Assembly (NCBI RefSeq): GCF_016654015.1
Contig: NZ_JAEPWM010000002.1
Location: forward strand, 310,001 to 374,000
DNA length: 64,000 nt
Origin: Ramlibacter ginsenosidimutans
Lineage (GTDB): Bacteria > Pseudomonadota > Gammaproteobacteria > Burkholderiales > Burkholderiaceae_C
Direction of reading: 5' to 3'
Positions within the stretch are counted from its first letter, which is position 1, and every line of letters begins with the position of its first letter. Shown one piece after another: positions 50,268 through 61,136 of this stretch. The position numbers and the translations under genes were made by a program. The notes beneath the pieces are model-generated. The model did no database searches. It saw nothing but the letters and a program-made list of their open reading frames with translations, and had not been told where the DNA came from.

Positions 50268-50420
50268 CTTTGAGTGTTCCGGCCCGTCCGGAACGGTGCC
50301 GCGCTTCGTCTTCGAATTCTGTGCGGGGTTTGTCTCCTCGGTCCCTCGGTCTGTCGTGCCCGGGGACACAACGCGAGTGCACGCACTGTACTGGCGCGCC
50401 GACCCGCACCGCATGAGGGA
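50245..50420 (-). ncRNA. Candidate structured small RNA or mRNA tail
   Basis: The minus strand carries a perfect 7-bp hairpin, GTTCCGG-ACGGG-CCGGAAC (50294-50276), 8 nt before the terminator hairpin. No ORF with a ribosome site is present in this 180-bp stretch between the GMC and TSUP genes. A promoter was not located, so the 5' end is a guess. Confidence 0.35.
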
Positions 50421-50478
50421 TTTCCCGGCAGACCTTTGTGATAGGCGAAGTGCGGCGCAGCTCAGCGGCAGCGCCGTT

Positions 50479-52107
50479 TCATGCGGCGTCGCGCACGATC
50501 CACTCGGCGGCCTTCTCCGCCATCATCAGCACGGGCGAGTTGGTGTTGCCGCTGGTGATGGTGGGCATCGCACCGGCGTCCACGACGCGCAGGCTGGCGA
50601 TGCCGCGCACGCGCAGGCGCGCATCGAGCACCGCGCGCGGGTCGTCGTCGGCGCCCATCGCCGTCGTGCCGACCGGATGGAAGATCGTCGTCGCGATGTC
50701 GCCCGCCAGCCGTGCGAGGTCCTCGTCGCTCTGGTACTGCGGGCCCGGCCGCCACTCCTGCGGGTGGAACGGCGCGAGCGCAGGCTGGGCCGCGATGCGC
50801 CGCGTCACGCGCAGCGAGTCCGCCGCGACGCGCCGGTCTTCCGGCGTGCTGAGATAGTTCATCGTGATCGCGGGCGCGTCCTCGAAGCGCGGGCTGCGGA
50901 TGCGCACCGTGCCGCGGCTCGTCGGGTTGAGGTTGCACACGCTGGCCGTGAACGCGTTGAAGCGGTGCAGCGGCTCGCCGAAGGCGTCGAGGCTCAGAGG
51001 CTGCACGTGGTATTCGATGTTGGGATACGGCTGGTCCGGCGTGCTGCGCGTGAAGGCGCCCAGCTGCGAGGGCGCCATGCTCATGGGACCGCTGCGCTTG
51101 AGCGCGTACTCCATGCCGATCTTCAGCTTGCCCCACCAGCTGTTGGCGAGCGTGTTGAGCGTGGCCACGCCATCGACCTTGAACACCGCGCGGATCTGCA
51201 GGTGGTCCTGCAGGTTCTCGCCGACCCCGGGCAGGTCGTGCACGACGGGAATGCCATGCTGCTGCAGCAAGGCGGCGGGGCCGATGCCCGAGAGCTGCAG
51301 CAGTTGCGGCGAGCCGATGCTGCCCGCGCACAGCAAGGTCTCGTGCTGCGCCTGCACCTGCACCAGCCGCTTGCCGGTCCAGACTTCGGCGCCGGTGCAG
51401 CGGCGCATGCCGTCCGGCAAGGTCTCGAAGGTGAGGCGGCTCACGTGCGCGCCGGTCCACATCTCGAAGTTCGGGCGCGCGTAGCAGGTGGGGCGCAGGA
51501 AGGCCTTGGCCGTGTTCCAGCGCCAGCCGTTCTTCTGGTTCACCTGGAAGTAGCCGACGCCCTCGTTGTCGCCGCGGTTGAAGTCCTCGCTGTGCGGGAT
51601 GCCCGCCTGCTGCGCGGCCTGCGCGAAGGCATCGAGCACGTCCCAGCGCAGGCGCTGCTTTTCCACGCGCCATTCACCGCCGGCGCCGTGCAGGGCGTCG
51701 GCGCCCTTGTAGAAATCCTCGTGCTTCTTGAAGTAGGGCAGGCACTGGTCCCAGGTCCAAGCCGCATCGCCCACGCGCTGCGCCCAGCCGTCGTAGTCGC
51801 GCTGCTGGCCGCGCATGTAGATCATGCCGTTGATGCTGGAGCAGCCCCCGAGCGTCTTGCCGCGCGGATAGCGCAGCTTGCGCCCGTTGAGGCCCACATC
51901 CGCCTCGGTGGAGTACAGCCAGTCGGTGCGTGCATTGCCGATGCAATACAGGTAGCCGACGGGAATGTGGATCCAGTGGTAATCGTCCTTGCGCCCGGCC
52001 TCGACCAGCAGCACACGCTTCGTGGGATCGGCGGACAGCCGATTGGCGAGCAGGCAGCCCGCGGTACCACCGCCGATGATGATGTAGTCGAAGCTGGTGT
52101 CGCTCAA
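50479..52107 (-). CDS. GMC family oxidoreductase (choline dehydrogenase-like)
   Basis: 542 residues. FAD-binding GGGTAGCLLANRL near the N-terminus, GMC signature GSIGSPQLLQLSGIGP (about residue 255), and the C-terminal active-site region FHPVGTTAMG, with the second conserved NTNSPVLMMAEKAA block. It oxidises an alcohol to an aldehyde or ketone with FAD. It is upstream of, and on the same strand as, mmsA (gap 160 bp containing an inverted repeat), so the pair may serve one catabolic route (inference). Confidence 0.94.
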   Translation of the reverse strand: MSDTSFDYIIIGGGTAGCLLANRLSADPTKRVLLVEAGRKDDYHWIHIPVGYLYCIGNARTDWLYSTEADVGLNGRKLRYPRGKTLGGCSSINGMIYMRGQQRDYDGWAQRVGDAAWTWDQCLPYFKKHEDFYKGADALHGAGGEWRVEKQRLRWDVLDAFAQAAQQAGIPHSEDFNRGDNEGVGYFQVNQKNGWRWNTAKAFLRPTCYARPNFEMWTGAHVSRLTFETLPDGMRRCTGAEVWTGKRLVQVQAQHETLLCAGSIGSPQLLQLSGIGPAALLQQHGIPVVHDLPGVGENLQDHLQIRAVFKVDGVATLNTLANSWWGKLKIGMEYALKRSGPMSMAPSQLGAFTRSTPDQPYPNIEYHVQPLSLDAFGEPLHRFNAFTASVCNLNPTSRGTVRIRSPRFEDAPAITMNYLSTPEDRRVAADSLRVTRRIAAQPALAPFHPQEWRPGPQYQSDEDLARLAGDIATTIFHPVGTTAMGADDDPRAVLDARLRVRGIASLRVVDAGAMPTITSGNTNSPVLMMAEKAAEWIVRDAA

Positions 52108-52148
52108 TGTGTCTCCTCGAAGTACCGCTGTTGCTCGCGGTTCAATTG

Positions 52149-52243
52149 AACGCAGAGGACGCAGAGGTTACGCAGAGGACGCAGAGAATTCCTCGATTGG
52201 TTTTCTCTGCGTCCTTTGCGTACCTTTGCGCACTCTGCGTTCT
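52149..52243. repeat. Inverted repeat of the CGCAGAGGACGCAGAG type
   Basis: The left part has two nearly identical ACGCAGAGGACGCAGAG-like units (52149-52188), and the right part (52203-52243) is their imperfect reverse complement (CTCTGCGTCCTTTGCG). It can form one long hairpin. This sequence type is a widespread dispersed repeat in bacteria. It lies between mmsA and the GMC gene. Confidence 0.75.
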
Positions 52244-52267
52244 TCTTCGTTGCGCCGGGCGCGAAGC

Positions 52268-53806
<1,539 letters not shown>

Positions 53807-53881
53807 GGGTTCATCCAGTGCAGTAGCAGGCCAGTCTAGGGCCGCGCGCCGGCTTTGGAAAGGCGCAGGCGCTGACCAGAT

Positions 53882-53899
53882 TGTTCGGCAGAATGAACA
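53882..53899. promoter_or_regulatory. Inverted repeat TGTTC-N8-GAACA at LysR start
   Basis: A perfect 5-bp inverted repeat, ending four bases before the LysR start codon. It is in the 96-bp region shared with mmsA. It could be the autoregulatory site of this LysR protein, but it lacks the typical T-N11-A form. Confidence 0.4.
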
Positions 53900-53902
53900 G
53901 TC

Positions 53903-54838
53903 ATGCCCGCCGACTCCACCCCCGCCTTCGCCGACCTGCACCTGCTCGGCGTCCTGTCCGAAACGCGCAGCTACACGCAGGCCGCGCGCCGGCTCGGCAT
54001 CTCCAAGGCCTCGGTCAGCGGCCGCATCGCCGAACTCGAGCGCGCCGCGGGCGTTCCGCTGGTGCGGCGGACGACGCGCTCGGTGGGGCTCACGCAGGCC
54101 GGGCAGCAGCTCGTCGACGAGACGCGCGGCGCCTTCGAGCGCATCACGCAGAGCTTCGCAGGCGTGCGCGACCTGGCCGGCACGCCGCGCGGACGCGTGC
54201 GCGTCACCGCCCCGGTGGCCCTCGGACGCCAGGTGGTCGCGCCCTCGCTGCCGGCGTTCCTGCAGGCCTACCCCGAGATCCGGCTGGAGCTGGACCTGGG
54301 CGACCGCTTCGCCAACCTGCCGCAGGAGGGCTTCGACCTGGCGATCCGCCACACGCAGTCGCCGCCCGAGACGCACGTCGCCTGGCAGCTGTGCCCGTCA
54401 CGCTCGCTGCTGGTCGCGAGCGCGGATTACCTGCGCAAGCACGGCCGGCCCCGGCATCCTTCGGAGCTGGCGCAACATGCCTGCCTGCTCTACCTGCGCG
54501 ACACCGCGGGCCAGAGCTGGTCCTTCGAGCGGGGCAGCGGCCGGCGCGCCGAGCGCGCGGTGGTGGCGGTGGATGGGCCCTTGCGTGCGAACAACAGCGA
54601 GGTGCTGCGCGAAGCGGTGCTCGGCGGACTGGGCATCGGGCTGCTGCCGGACTTCAGCGCTGCCTCGCATCTCGGGCCGCGCGAGTTGGTGAGCGTGCTG
54701 CCCGAGTGGCGGCCATTGGGTTTCTTCGGCGATGCGATCTATGCGATCCGCCCCTGGGCGCCGCAGGTGCCGCGGGCGGTGCAGTGCCTGGTCGATCACC
54801 TCAAGGGCGTGTTCGCGCGGGGGTTCGTGACGGGTTAG
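53903..54838 (+). CDS. LysR-family transcriptional regulator
   Basis: 311 residues. Helix-turn-helix near residues 18-45 ([20 protein letters not shown]), then [12 protein letters not shown], which is characteristic of the AaeR/DsdC-type LysR subgroup. Substrate domain about 90-300. It diverges from mmsA and may control it (inference). The palindromic repeat follows directly after its stop. Confidence 0.93.
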   Translation: MPADSTPAFADLHLLGVLSETRSYTQAARRLGISKASVSGRIAELERAAGVPLVRRTTRSVGLTQAGQQLVDETRGAFERITQSFAGVRDLAGTPRGRVRVTAPVALGRQVVAPSLPAFLQAYPEIRLELDLGDRFANLPQEGFDLAIRHTQSPPETHVAWQLCPSRSLLVASADYLRKHGRPRHPSELAQHACLLYLRDTAGQSWSFERGSGRRAERAVVAVDGPLRANNSEVLREAVLGGLGIGLLPDFSAASHLGPRELVSVLPEWRPLGFFGDAIYAIRPWAPQVPRAVQCLVDHLKGVFARGFVTG

Positions 54839-54842
54839 GAAA

Positions 54843-54934
54843 GCTGGGGTTCGCCTGCGGCTCACCGCCAGCCTACGAATCCTTCCGTAGCCCTTCACAC
54901 TCGTAGGCTGGCGGTGAACGCAGTGAACCCCAGC
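54843..54934. repeat. Dispersed palindromic repeat, copy 2 (full hairpin)
   Basis: Left arm 54843-54878 and right arm 54901-54934 are imperfect reverse complements with a 22-nt loop. Nearly identical to 11947-12033, and again between convergent genes (LysR and AtuA-like). Confidence 0.85.
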
Positions 54935-54941
54935 TCTTCCC

Positions 54942-56714
54942 TCAGCGCCATCCCGGCGGCACCGCCACGGGCATCGCCAGCAGGATCTGCCCCATCCCCT
55001 TGCCCAGCGGATCATTGCGCAGCGAGGCCATGCCGCCGCCATCGAGCGCCTCCGTGCACAGGAAGTTCATGGCATGCAGGCCCGGCAGGTCGAAGCGCTC
55101 GACCTGGCCGCGCACCAGGTGGCCCAGCCACTCCTTGACGCGTTCGGGCGTGAGCTGCCCGCGCAACCAGGGCAGCCACTCGGGACGGCGCGCGATCACG
55201 CCGACATTGGAGTGATCCCCCTTGTCGCCGCTGCGCGCCCACGCGAGCTGCAAGAGCGGGACCTGTGGCCAGTCGGGGCGCGGCAGGATCGCGTCGACGG
55301 CGGGCGTCGCATCCGGCGGAGGCACGGGTGGCTGCCCGCTGGGCACGCGCACCGCGCGGACCTCGCCGGCGAACTGCAGCTGCGGCTGCACGAAGCCCTT
55401 GTCGATGAGAAAGGCGAACTGCCGGATGCACGGCGCCGGACTCGGCCGGCCGCCCGCACCGGTGGTGCCGGGCGACCAGCTGGTGCCAGCCGGAGCGATC
55501 TCGCGCGCGAACAGCTCCAGCGCCTCGCGCTGCGGATGCATCACGCCGACCTGCAGCACCGCCTCGCGCACGTCCTGCGTGCGCGCGTGCGGCCCGTAGT
55601 TCGCGAGCTCCGATCCGAGCACCTCGATGTGCGTGCGCGTGAAGGGCAGCCAGCGGCGCTGGGCGATCAGCTCGCGCGTGCGCGCGAGGATCGCTTCGCC
55701 CGTGCGCTGCGCCTTGCGCGCGGCGTCGAAGCCGACGATCGTGAGCTGTCCCGTGCAGCGCCAGCCGTCCTGCCAGGTTGCCGAGACCTTGTAGTGCGGC
55801 CCGGGCGGCAGTCCGCGCGCGCCGCGCACGCGCACCCGCTGCTCGCCCACCTGCTCCAGCTGCACCTGGGTGAAGTCGCAGGTGACATCGGGCAGCAGGT
55901 AGCGGCGCGGGTCGCCGATCTCGTACAGCACCTGTTCCGCGACGACCGCGGTGTTCACCAGTCCGCCGGTCCCGTTCGGCTTGGTCACGACGAAGCTGCC
56001 GTCGCCGTGGCACTCGAGCACGGGGTAGCCGATGTGCGCCCAGTCGGGCACCTGCTCCCAATCCGTGTGCAGGCCGCCCGTGGCCTGGCAGCCGCACTCG
56101 ATGAGGTGGCCGGCGAGGCTGCCCTGCGCCAGGCGGTCCCAGTCGTCTTCGCGCCAGGCGAAGGCGTGCATCAGCGCGCCCAGCGTCACCGCGCTGTCGA
56201 CGCAGCGGCCCGTGATCACGACCTGCGCACCGGCAGCCAGCGCGTCGCGGATCGGCAAGGCACCGAGGTACGCGTTCGCGGTGAGCAGGCGCTCGGGCAG
56301 GGCGGCGCCGCTTTGCAGTTCGCGCACCCCGTGCTCGCGCAATTGCGGCAGCAGCGGCAGGACGTCGTCGCCGGTGACGACGGCGACCTGCAGCGGCACG
56401 CCCTGTTCGGCGGCGAGCGCCTGCAGCGCTTGCGCGCATGCCTGCGGATTCACGCCGCCTGCGTTGCTGATCACGCGGATGCCGCGCCGCGCGACCTCGC
56501 GCAGGATGGTCTTCATCGTGACCTGCACGAAGTCCGTGGCGTAGCCGAGCGAGGCGTCCTTCGCGCGCGCGGCCGCCAGGATGGACATGGTGAGCTCGGC
56601 CAGGTAGTCGAACACCAGGTAGTCGACGTCGCCGTGCGCCACCAACTGCGGCGCCCCCACGCTGCTGTCGCCCCAGAAGCCGGAAGCGCCGCCGATGCGG
56701 ATCGTCTTGTCCAT
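54942..56714 (-). CDS. atuA: AtuA-like acyclic terpene utilization family protein
   Basis: 590 residues. DUF1446 domain (IRIGGASGFWGDS start, ISNAGGVNP, ITGRCVDSAVTLG) plus a C-terminal small domain (LQLAWARSGDKGDHSNVGVI). AtuA family proteins are co-encoded with acyl-CoA enzymes for terpenoid or leucine-type catabolism; their reaction is not established. It starts 2 nt after the enoyl-CoA hydratase stop. Symbol given by family resemblance; no citronellol/geranyl-CoA carboxylase is in view. Confidence 0.8.
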   Translation of the reverse strand: MDKTIRIGGASGFWGDSSVGAPQLVAHGDVDYLVFDYLAELTMSILAAARAKDASLGYATDFVQVTMKTILREVARRGIRVISNAGGVNPQACAQALQALAAEQGVPLQVAVVTGDDVLPLLPQLREHGVRELQSGAALPERLLTANAYLGALPIRDALAAGAQVVITGRCVDSAVTLGALMHAFAWREDDWDRLAQGSLAGHLIECGCQATGGLHTDWEQVPDWAHIGYPVLECHGDGSFVVTKPNGTGGLVNTAVVAEQVLYEIGDPRRYLLPDVTCDFTQVQLEQVGEQRVRVRGARGLPPGPHYKVSATWQDGWRCTGQLTIVGFDAARKAQRTGEAILARTRELIAQRRWLPFTRTHIEVLGSELANYGPHARTQDVREAVLQVGVMHPQREALELFAREIAPAGTSWSPGTTGAGGRPSPAPCIRQFAFLIDKGFVQPQLQFAGEVRAVRVPSGQPPVPPPDATPAVDAILPRPDWPQVPLLQLAWARSGDKGDHSNVGVIARRPEWLPWLRGQLTPERVKEWLGHLVRGQVERFDLPGLHAMNFLCTEALDGGGMASLRNDPLGKGMGQILLAMPVAVPPGWR

Positions 56715-56716
56715 GG

Positions 56717-57490
56717 TTAGCGCCCGGTCCACTGCGGCTTGCGCTTCTCGCGGAAGGCCGCCTGGCCCTCCTTCGCGTCCTCGGTCTGCGCGAACAGCGC
56801 GATCTGGCTCTCGGTGAAGGCCATGGACTGCTCGAACGGCATCGCCTCGATGGACTTGAGCGTGTACAAGCCGCGGCGGATGGCCGCGGGGGACTTGTCG
56901 GCCAGGCGCGCGAGCAGCCAGGCCAGCCGGCCGTCGAGGTCCGGGTCCACGTAGTTCACGAGGCCGAGCGCGAGCGCCTGCGCGCTGGTGATCGGCTCCC
57001 CGGTGAGGCACAGCTCCACCAGTTGCCGGCGCGGCAGCAGGTGCTGCAGCACGGCCAGCACCTGTGCCGGGAACAGGCCCACCTTCACCTCGGGCAGGCC
57101 GAAGACGGCGTGCGGCGCGGCCACGGCCAGGTCGCACATCGCCAGCAGGCCCATGCCGCCCGCGAAGCAGGCGCCGTTGACGCGCGCGATCAGGGGCAGG
57201 TGGCTGGCCCGCGCCTGCCGCAGCAAGCGCGCGAAGGCGCCGGTGGGTTCGGAGAAGTCGAAAGCGAAGGACTCGCCCGACTGCAGGTCCGCGCCGGCGC
57301 AGAACGCCTTCTCGCCCGCGCCGGTGAGCACCACGACCCGCAGGCTGCGGTCCGACTGCGCTTCGGCCAGCGCCGCCGCCAGTCCGTCCAGCACGGCGGG
57401 ACTGAGGGCATTGCGGCGCTGTTCGCGCTGGAGGGTCAACCAGAGCACGCCTTCGCGGCGCGCCACGCCCAGTTCGGGGTTGCTCGTCAT
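56717..57490 (-). CDS. Enoyl-CoA hydratase/isomerase family protein
   Basis: 257 residues. Crotonase fold with CAGADLQSGE (oxyanion Ala-Gly-Ala-Asp) and NGACFAGGMGLLAMCDLAVA. Glu in FGLPEVKVGLFP sits at one catalytic position; the other usual Glu is not obvious, so isomerase activity is possible. With the AtuA-like gene downstream, an AtuE/LiuC-like hydratase role in branched acyl-CoA degradation is likely (inference). Confidence 0.9.
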   Translation of the reverse strand: MTSNPELGVARREGVLWLTLQREQRRNALSPAVLDGLAAALAEAQSDRSLRVVVLTGAGEKAFCAGADLQSGESFAFDFSEPTGAFARLLRQARASHLPLIARVNGACFAGGMGLLAMCDLAVAAPHAVFGLPEVKVGLFPAQVLAVLQHLLPRRQLVELCLTGEPITSAQALALGLVNYVDPDLDGRLAWLLARLADKSPAAIRRGLYTLKSIEAMPFEQSMAFTESQIALFAQTEDAKEGQAAFREKRKPQWTGR

Positions 57491-57597
57491 CGCCCGGTCT
57501 CCTTCCGCCTCCCTTATAACCGGCGGCCGGAGGCGGCCCGTTCTCCTACACGACAGGACGCGGCTCTGCCGTTACGATGCGGGGCCCCCCTCCAGCC

Positions 57598-58719
57598 ATG
57601 ACCGACGCCACGCCCCGCTTCGAACAAGCGCCAGCGCCGCCAGGCCGGCTGGTCCGGCTGCTGGGCGAATGGACCGCCGCGCAGTTCGCCCGGCCTGGCC
57701 TCGTGCGCGAGTTGCGCCACACCCTGCCCGCCGCTTCGGCGCAGCAGCGATGGGACCTGCGCACTGCGGACCACCTGGACCACGTCGGCGCGCAGCTGCT
57801 GTGGGACCACTGGGGCCAGCGCTGGCCGGAGGCGCTGGAACTGCTGCCGACGCAGCGCGCGATCCTGGAGCGGGTGGCGGAATTCACCACCACGCCGCCG
57901 CAGCCGGTCGCACGCCGTGGCTTGCGCCAGGGGTTCATGGACCTCGGGGCGGGCATTCTGCGCCGCTTCGGCGACGTGAAGGACTTCGTCCGGTTGATCG
58001 GGCAGCTCACGCTGGACCTGCGCGAGCTGTTGCGGGCGCCGCACCAGGCGCCGTGGCGCGACTTCTCCGGCCACCTGTACCACATCGGGGCCACGGCGCT
58101 GCCGATCACGGCGCTGGTCGGCGGCCTGATCGGCGTCGTGCTGGCCTACCTCACCTCGCAGCAACTGCGGCAGTTCGGCGCCGACGCGTACATCGTGGAC
58201 ATCCTGGGCATCGCGCTCGTGCGCGAGCTCGGGCCGATGCTGGCGGCCATCCTGATCGCCGGGCGTTCCGGCTCCGCGATCACCGCGCAGATCGGCGTGA
58301 TGCGCGTGACCGACGAACTCGACGCGATGCGCGTGATGGGCATCTCGCACACGTACCGGCTCGTGATGCCGCGCGCCATGGCGTTGTCCATCGCGATGCC
58401 GCTGATCAGCGGCTGGACCACCGTGGCCGGACTGCTAGGCGGCATGGTGGCCGCGGACCTGTCGCTGGGCATCAGCCCGATCTTCTTCATGAAGGCGCTG
58501 CCCGCGGCGGTAAGCCTGCCCAACCTCGTGCTGGGCATGAGCAAGTCGGTGGTGTTCGGCATCCTGATCGCGCTGATCGGCTGCCACTTCGGATTGCGCG
58601 TGCAGCCCAACACCGAGAGCCTGGGCGCGGGCACGACGGCCTCCGTCGTGACGGCGATCACGATGGTGATCCTGGTCGACGCGCTGTTCGCCGTCCTCTT
58701 CAGCACCGTGGGCATCTGA
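57598..58719 (+). CDS. MlaE-type lipid ABC transporter permease with N-terminal STAS-like domain
   Basis: 373 residues, about 110 longer than E. coli MlaE. The first 95 or so residues (RWDLRTADHLDHVGAQLLWDHW) resemble a STAS domain like MlaB, fused to the permease. The permease part (about 120-370) has the MlaE hallmark GGLIGVVLAYLTSQQLRQFG and a long ELGPMLAAILIAGRSGSAITAQIG stretch (split here). Start ATG 57598. It overlaps the ATPase gene by one base (TGATG). First gene of a five-gene operon. Confidence 0.92.
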   Translation: MTDATPRFEQAPAPPGRLVRLLGEWTAAQFARPGLVRELRHTLPAASAQQRWDLRTADHLDHVGAQLLWDHWGQRWPEALELLPTQRAILERVAEFTTTPPQPVARRGLRQGFMDLGAGILRRFGDVKDFVRLIGQLTLDLRELLRAPHQAPWRDFSGHLYHIGATALPITALVGGLIGVVLAYLTSQQLRQFGADAYIVDILGIALVRELGPMLAAILIAGRSGSAITAQIGVMRVTDELDAMRVMGISHTYRLVMPRAMALSIAMPLISGWTTVAGLLGGMVAADLSLGISPIFFMKALPAAVSLPNLVLGMSKSVVFGILIALIGCHFGLRVQPNTESLGAGTTASVVTAITMVILVDALFAVLFSTVGI

Positions 58720-59537
58720 TGGCCGACCCGACACTGCCCCTCGTGCCGGCCGACGGTCCCCTCGTCGAGATCCGCAAGCTCTGGTCGGTGTTCGACCTGC
58801 CGGACCGGAAGGTGGTGATCCACAAGGACCTGGACCTCAGCGTCAACCGCGGCGAGGTGCTGTCCATCGTGGGCGGTTCGGGCTCGGGCAAGACCGTCCT
58901 GCTGCGCCAGATGCTCGGGCTGGAGCGGCCCGCCTCCGGCGAAGTGCGCATGCTCGGCCAGCCGCTGCAGTCGCTTTCGCAGCACGGCGCGTCCAGCCGC
59001 ATCGGCATGCTGTTCCAGCACGGGGCGCTGTTCTCCGCGTTCACCGTGCTGGAGAACGTCGCCTTTCCGCTGCGCGAACTGAAAACGCTGCCGTCGCGGC
59101 TGATCGAGGAAGCGGCGATGGTGAAGCTGCAGATGGTGGGCCTGAAGCCGGAAGACGCCGAGAAGATGCCGTCCGAACTTTCGGGCGGCATGATCAAGCG
59201 GGCGGCGCTGGCCCGCGCGCTGGTGATGGACCCGCCGCTGCTGCTGCTCGACGAGCCGACGGCGGGGCTCGACCCCGACAGCTCCGACGGCTTCGTGCGG
59301 CTGTTGCGCTCGCTGCATCGCGAGCTGGCGCTCACGGTCGTGATGGTGACGCACGACCTCGATACGCTGTTCGAGCTGTCCACGCGCATCGCGGTGCTGG
59401 CGGACAAGAGGGTGATCGTCGTCGGCAAGCCGCGCGAGGTGATCGCCTTCCGCCATCCCTTCATCGAAGAGTTTTTCCTGGGGGAACGGGGCCAGCGTGC
59501 GATGGAGCTGCTGCGCGAGTACCCGTTCGCGATCTGA
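58719..59537 (+). CDS. MlaF-type ABC transporter ATP-binding protein
   Basis: 272 residues. Walker A GGSGSGKT (about residue 53), Q-loop LFQHGALF, signature LSGGMIKR, Walker B LLLLDEPTAGLD and H-loop VTHD. ATPase of the MCE-type phospholipid transporter, on the cytoplasmic face of the inner membrane. Start overlaps the permease stop by one base. Confidence 0.95.
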   Translation: MADPTLPLVPADGPLVEIRKLWSVFDLPDRKVVIHKDLDLSVNRGEVLSIVGGSGSGKTVLLRQMLGLERPASGEVRMLGQPLQSLSQHGASSRIGMLFQHGALFSAFTVLENVAFPLRELKTLPSRLIEEAAMVKLQMVGLKPEDAEKMPSELSGGMIKRAALARALVMDPPLLLLDEPTAGLDPDSSDGFVRLLRSLHRELALTVVMVTHDLDTLFELSTRIAVLADKRVIVVGKPREVIAFRHPFIEEFFLGERGQRAMELLREYPFAI

Positions 59538-59558
59538 AAGAAAAAGGACCAAGAGACC

Positions 59559-60515
59559 ATGGAAAACAAGGCTCATGCCCTGGCTGCCGGAATCTTCGTG
59601 GCCCTGCTGTCGCTGCTGGTGCTGGGGCTCGCAGCCTGGCTCACGCGCCAGACCGGTGTGCGCGATCCGTACGAGATCTCCACCAAGGAAACGGTGACCG
59701 GCCTGCAGGAGCAGGCGCCGGTGCGCTTCCGCGGCGTGGACGTCGGCAAGGTGACCCGCATCGGCTTCGACCCCAAGGTCACCGGCAACGTGCTGGTGCG
59801 CATGGACATCGACCGTGACACGCCCTTGACCACGAACTCCTTCGCCACGCTGAGCTACCAGGGCGTGACCGGCCTGGCCTTCATCCAGCTCGCCGACGAA
59901 GGCAAGCCGGCGCCGCGGCTCGTACCCAACGACGAAGTGCCGCCGCGCATCCCGCTGCGCCCCGGCATCCTGTCGCGGCTGGAGGAGCACGGCGAGGTGA
60001 TCCTGCAGCGGGTCGAGGAAGTGACGGGGCGTGTCGACAAGCTGCTGGGCGATGAAAACCAGAAGCGCGTCGCCGACGCGCTGGAGAACATCAGCGCCGC
60101 GGCCACCAGCACCCGGCAGCTGGTGGGGCATGTGGACACGACGCTGCAGAAGAAGCTCGACCCCGCGCTCGACCAGTTCGGCGTGACCCTGCGCGGAGCG
60201 CAGCGCACCGTCGACGACATCGGCGCCACCGCCCGCGAGTTCCACCAGACTGCGCAACGCCTGAATGCGCCGGGCGGCCCGCTTGACCGCGTGAGCCAGG
60301 GCACCGACGCACTCGCCACCACCATGGAGACCTTCAGCACCAGCACGCTGCCGCGCCTGAACCGCGTGGCCGACGAAACCACGCGCACGGTGCGCACGCT
60401 GGACCGCGCGATCGACCAACTGACCGAGAATCCGCAAATGCTGATCTACGGACGAGGGCCCGCACAACCCGGGCCGGGCGAACCGGGCTTCCAGGCCCAG
60501 GGAGAGCGGCAATGA
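59559..60515 (+). CDS. MCE (MlaD) family substrate-binding protein
   Basis: 318 residues. One N-terminal membrane anchor (about 8-28), MCE domain about 40-120 (QEQAPVRFRGVDVGKVTRIGF, split), then a helical and Pro-rich C-terminal part. It forms the periplasmic lipid-binding ring on the permease. It follows the ATPase gene by 21 bp and overlaps the lipoprotein gene by four bases. Confidence 0.93.
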   Translation: MENKAHALAAGIFVALLSLLVLGLAAWLTRQTGVRDPYEISTKETVTGLQEQAPVRFRGVDVGKVTRIGFDPKVTGNVLVRMDIDRDTPLTTNSFATLSYQGVTGLAFIQLADEGKPAPRLVPNDEVPPRIPLRPGILSRLEEHGEVILQRVEEVTGRVDKLLGDENQKRVADALENISAAATSTRQLVGHVDTTLQKKLDPALDQFGVTLRGAQRTVDDIGATAREFHQTAQRLNAPGGPLDRVSQGTDALATTMETFSTSTLPRLNRVADETTRTVRTLDRAIDQLTENPQMLIYGRGPAQPGPGEPGFQAQGERQ

Positions 60516-61132
60516 GGCGGCGCGGCCTGATCGCCCTGTTGCCCGCGACGCTGGTGGCGTGCAGTGCGCTGCCGAAGAAGCCCGCGAACCAGGTGATGTA
60601 CGACTTCGGGCCCACGCCCGCGGCCGGTCCCGACGCCAGGGGCGAGCATCCGGCGCTCACGCTGCCGGACGTCGAAGCCGAAGGGCTGCTGGAGACGACC
60701 GCCTTGCTCTATCGCCTGGGGTACGAGGACGCGTTCGAGCTGCGGCCCTACGCCTATGCCCGCTGGAGCGCGCCGCCGACGCGGCTGGTGCACCAGCGCT
60801 TGCGCGACGTGCTGGGGCGCCAGCGCGCGGTGCTGGACAACTCGGGGGCGGCGGCACTCGTGCGCAGTAGCGCGCAGCGTCCACCGCTGCTGCGCGTGCA
60901 TCTCGACGACTTGTTCCAGCTGTTCGATGCACCCGACAAGAGCCGCGGCATCGCCCGCCTGAGCTGTACGCTGCTGCAGGCGAACGGCGGCGGCGATCGC
61001 CTGCTGGGGCAACGCCGCTTCGAAACCGAGCGGCCGGCGCCCACCGCCGACGCGCCCGGCGGCGTGCGCGCGCTGAGCGCCGCGGTGGACGCTGCGGCCG
61101 AAGACATCGCCCGCTGGCTGCAACAGGCCTGA
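60512..61132 (+). CDS. PqiC-like (ABC-type transport auxiliary) lipoprotein
   Basis: 206 residues. Lipobox LVAC (Cys about residue 17) and the typical outer-membrane auxiliary domain (NQVMYDFGP near the start; AYARWSAPPTRLVHQRL, which matches the family's YxxxRW pattern). It would sit in the outer membrane and complete the MCE lipid pathway. ATGA overlap with the MCE gene. Confidence 0.88.
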   Translation: MRRRGLIALLPATLVACSALPKKPANQVMYDFGPTPAAGPDARGEHPALTLPDVEAEGLLETTALLYRLGYEDAFELRPYAYARWSAPPTRLVHQRLRDVLGRQRAVLDNSGAAALVRSSAQRPPLLRVHLDDLFQLFDAPDKSRGIARLSCTLLQANGGGDRLLGQRRFETERPAPTADAPGGVRALSAAVDAAAEDIARWLQQA

Positions 61133-61136
61133 CGTC

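Noticed and set aside
49516..52149. An 877-codon plus-strand open frame
   Set aside because: Antisense to the TSUP and GMC genes, His/Arg/Ala-rich, no motif; an antisense shadow of GC-rich genes.
58146..60512. A 788-codon minus-strand open frame
   Set aside because: Antisense to the Mla operon whose genes have clear Walker, MCE and lipobox motifs.
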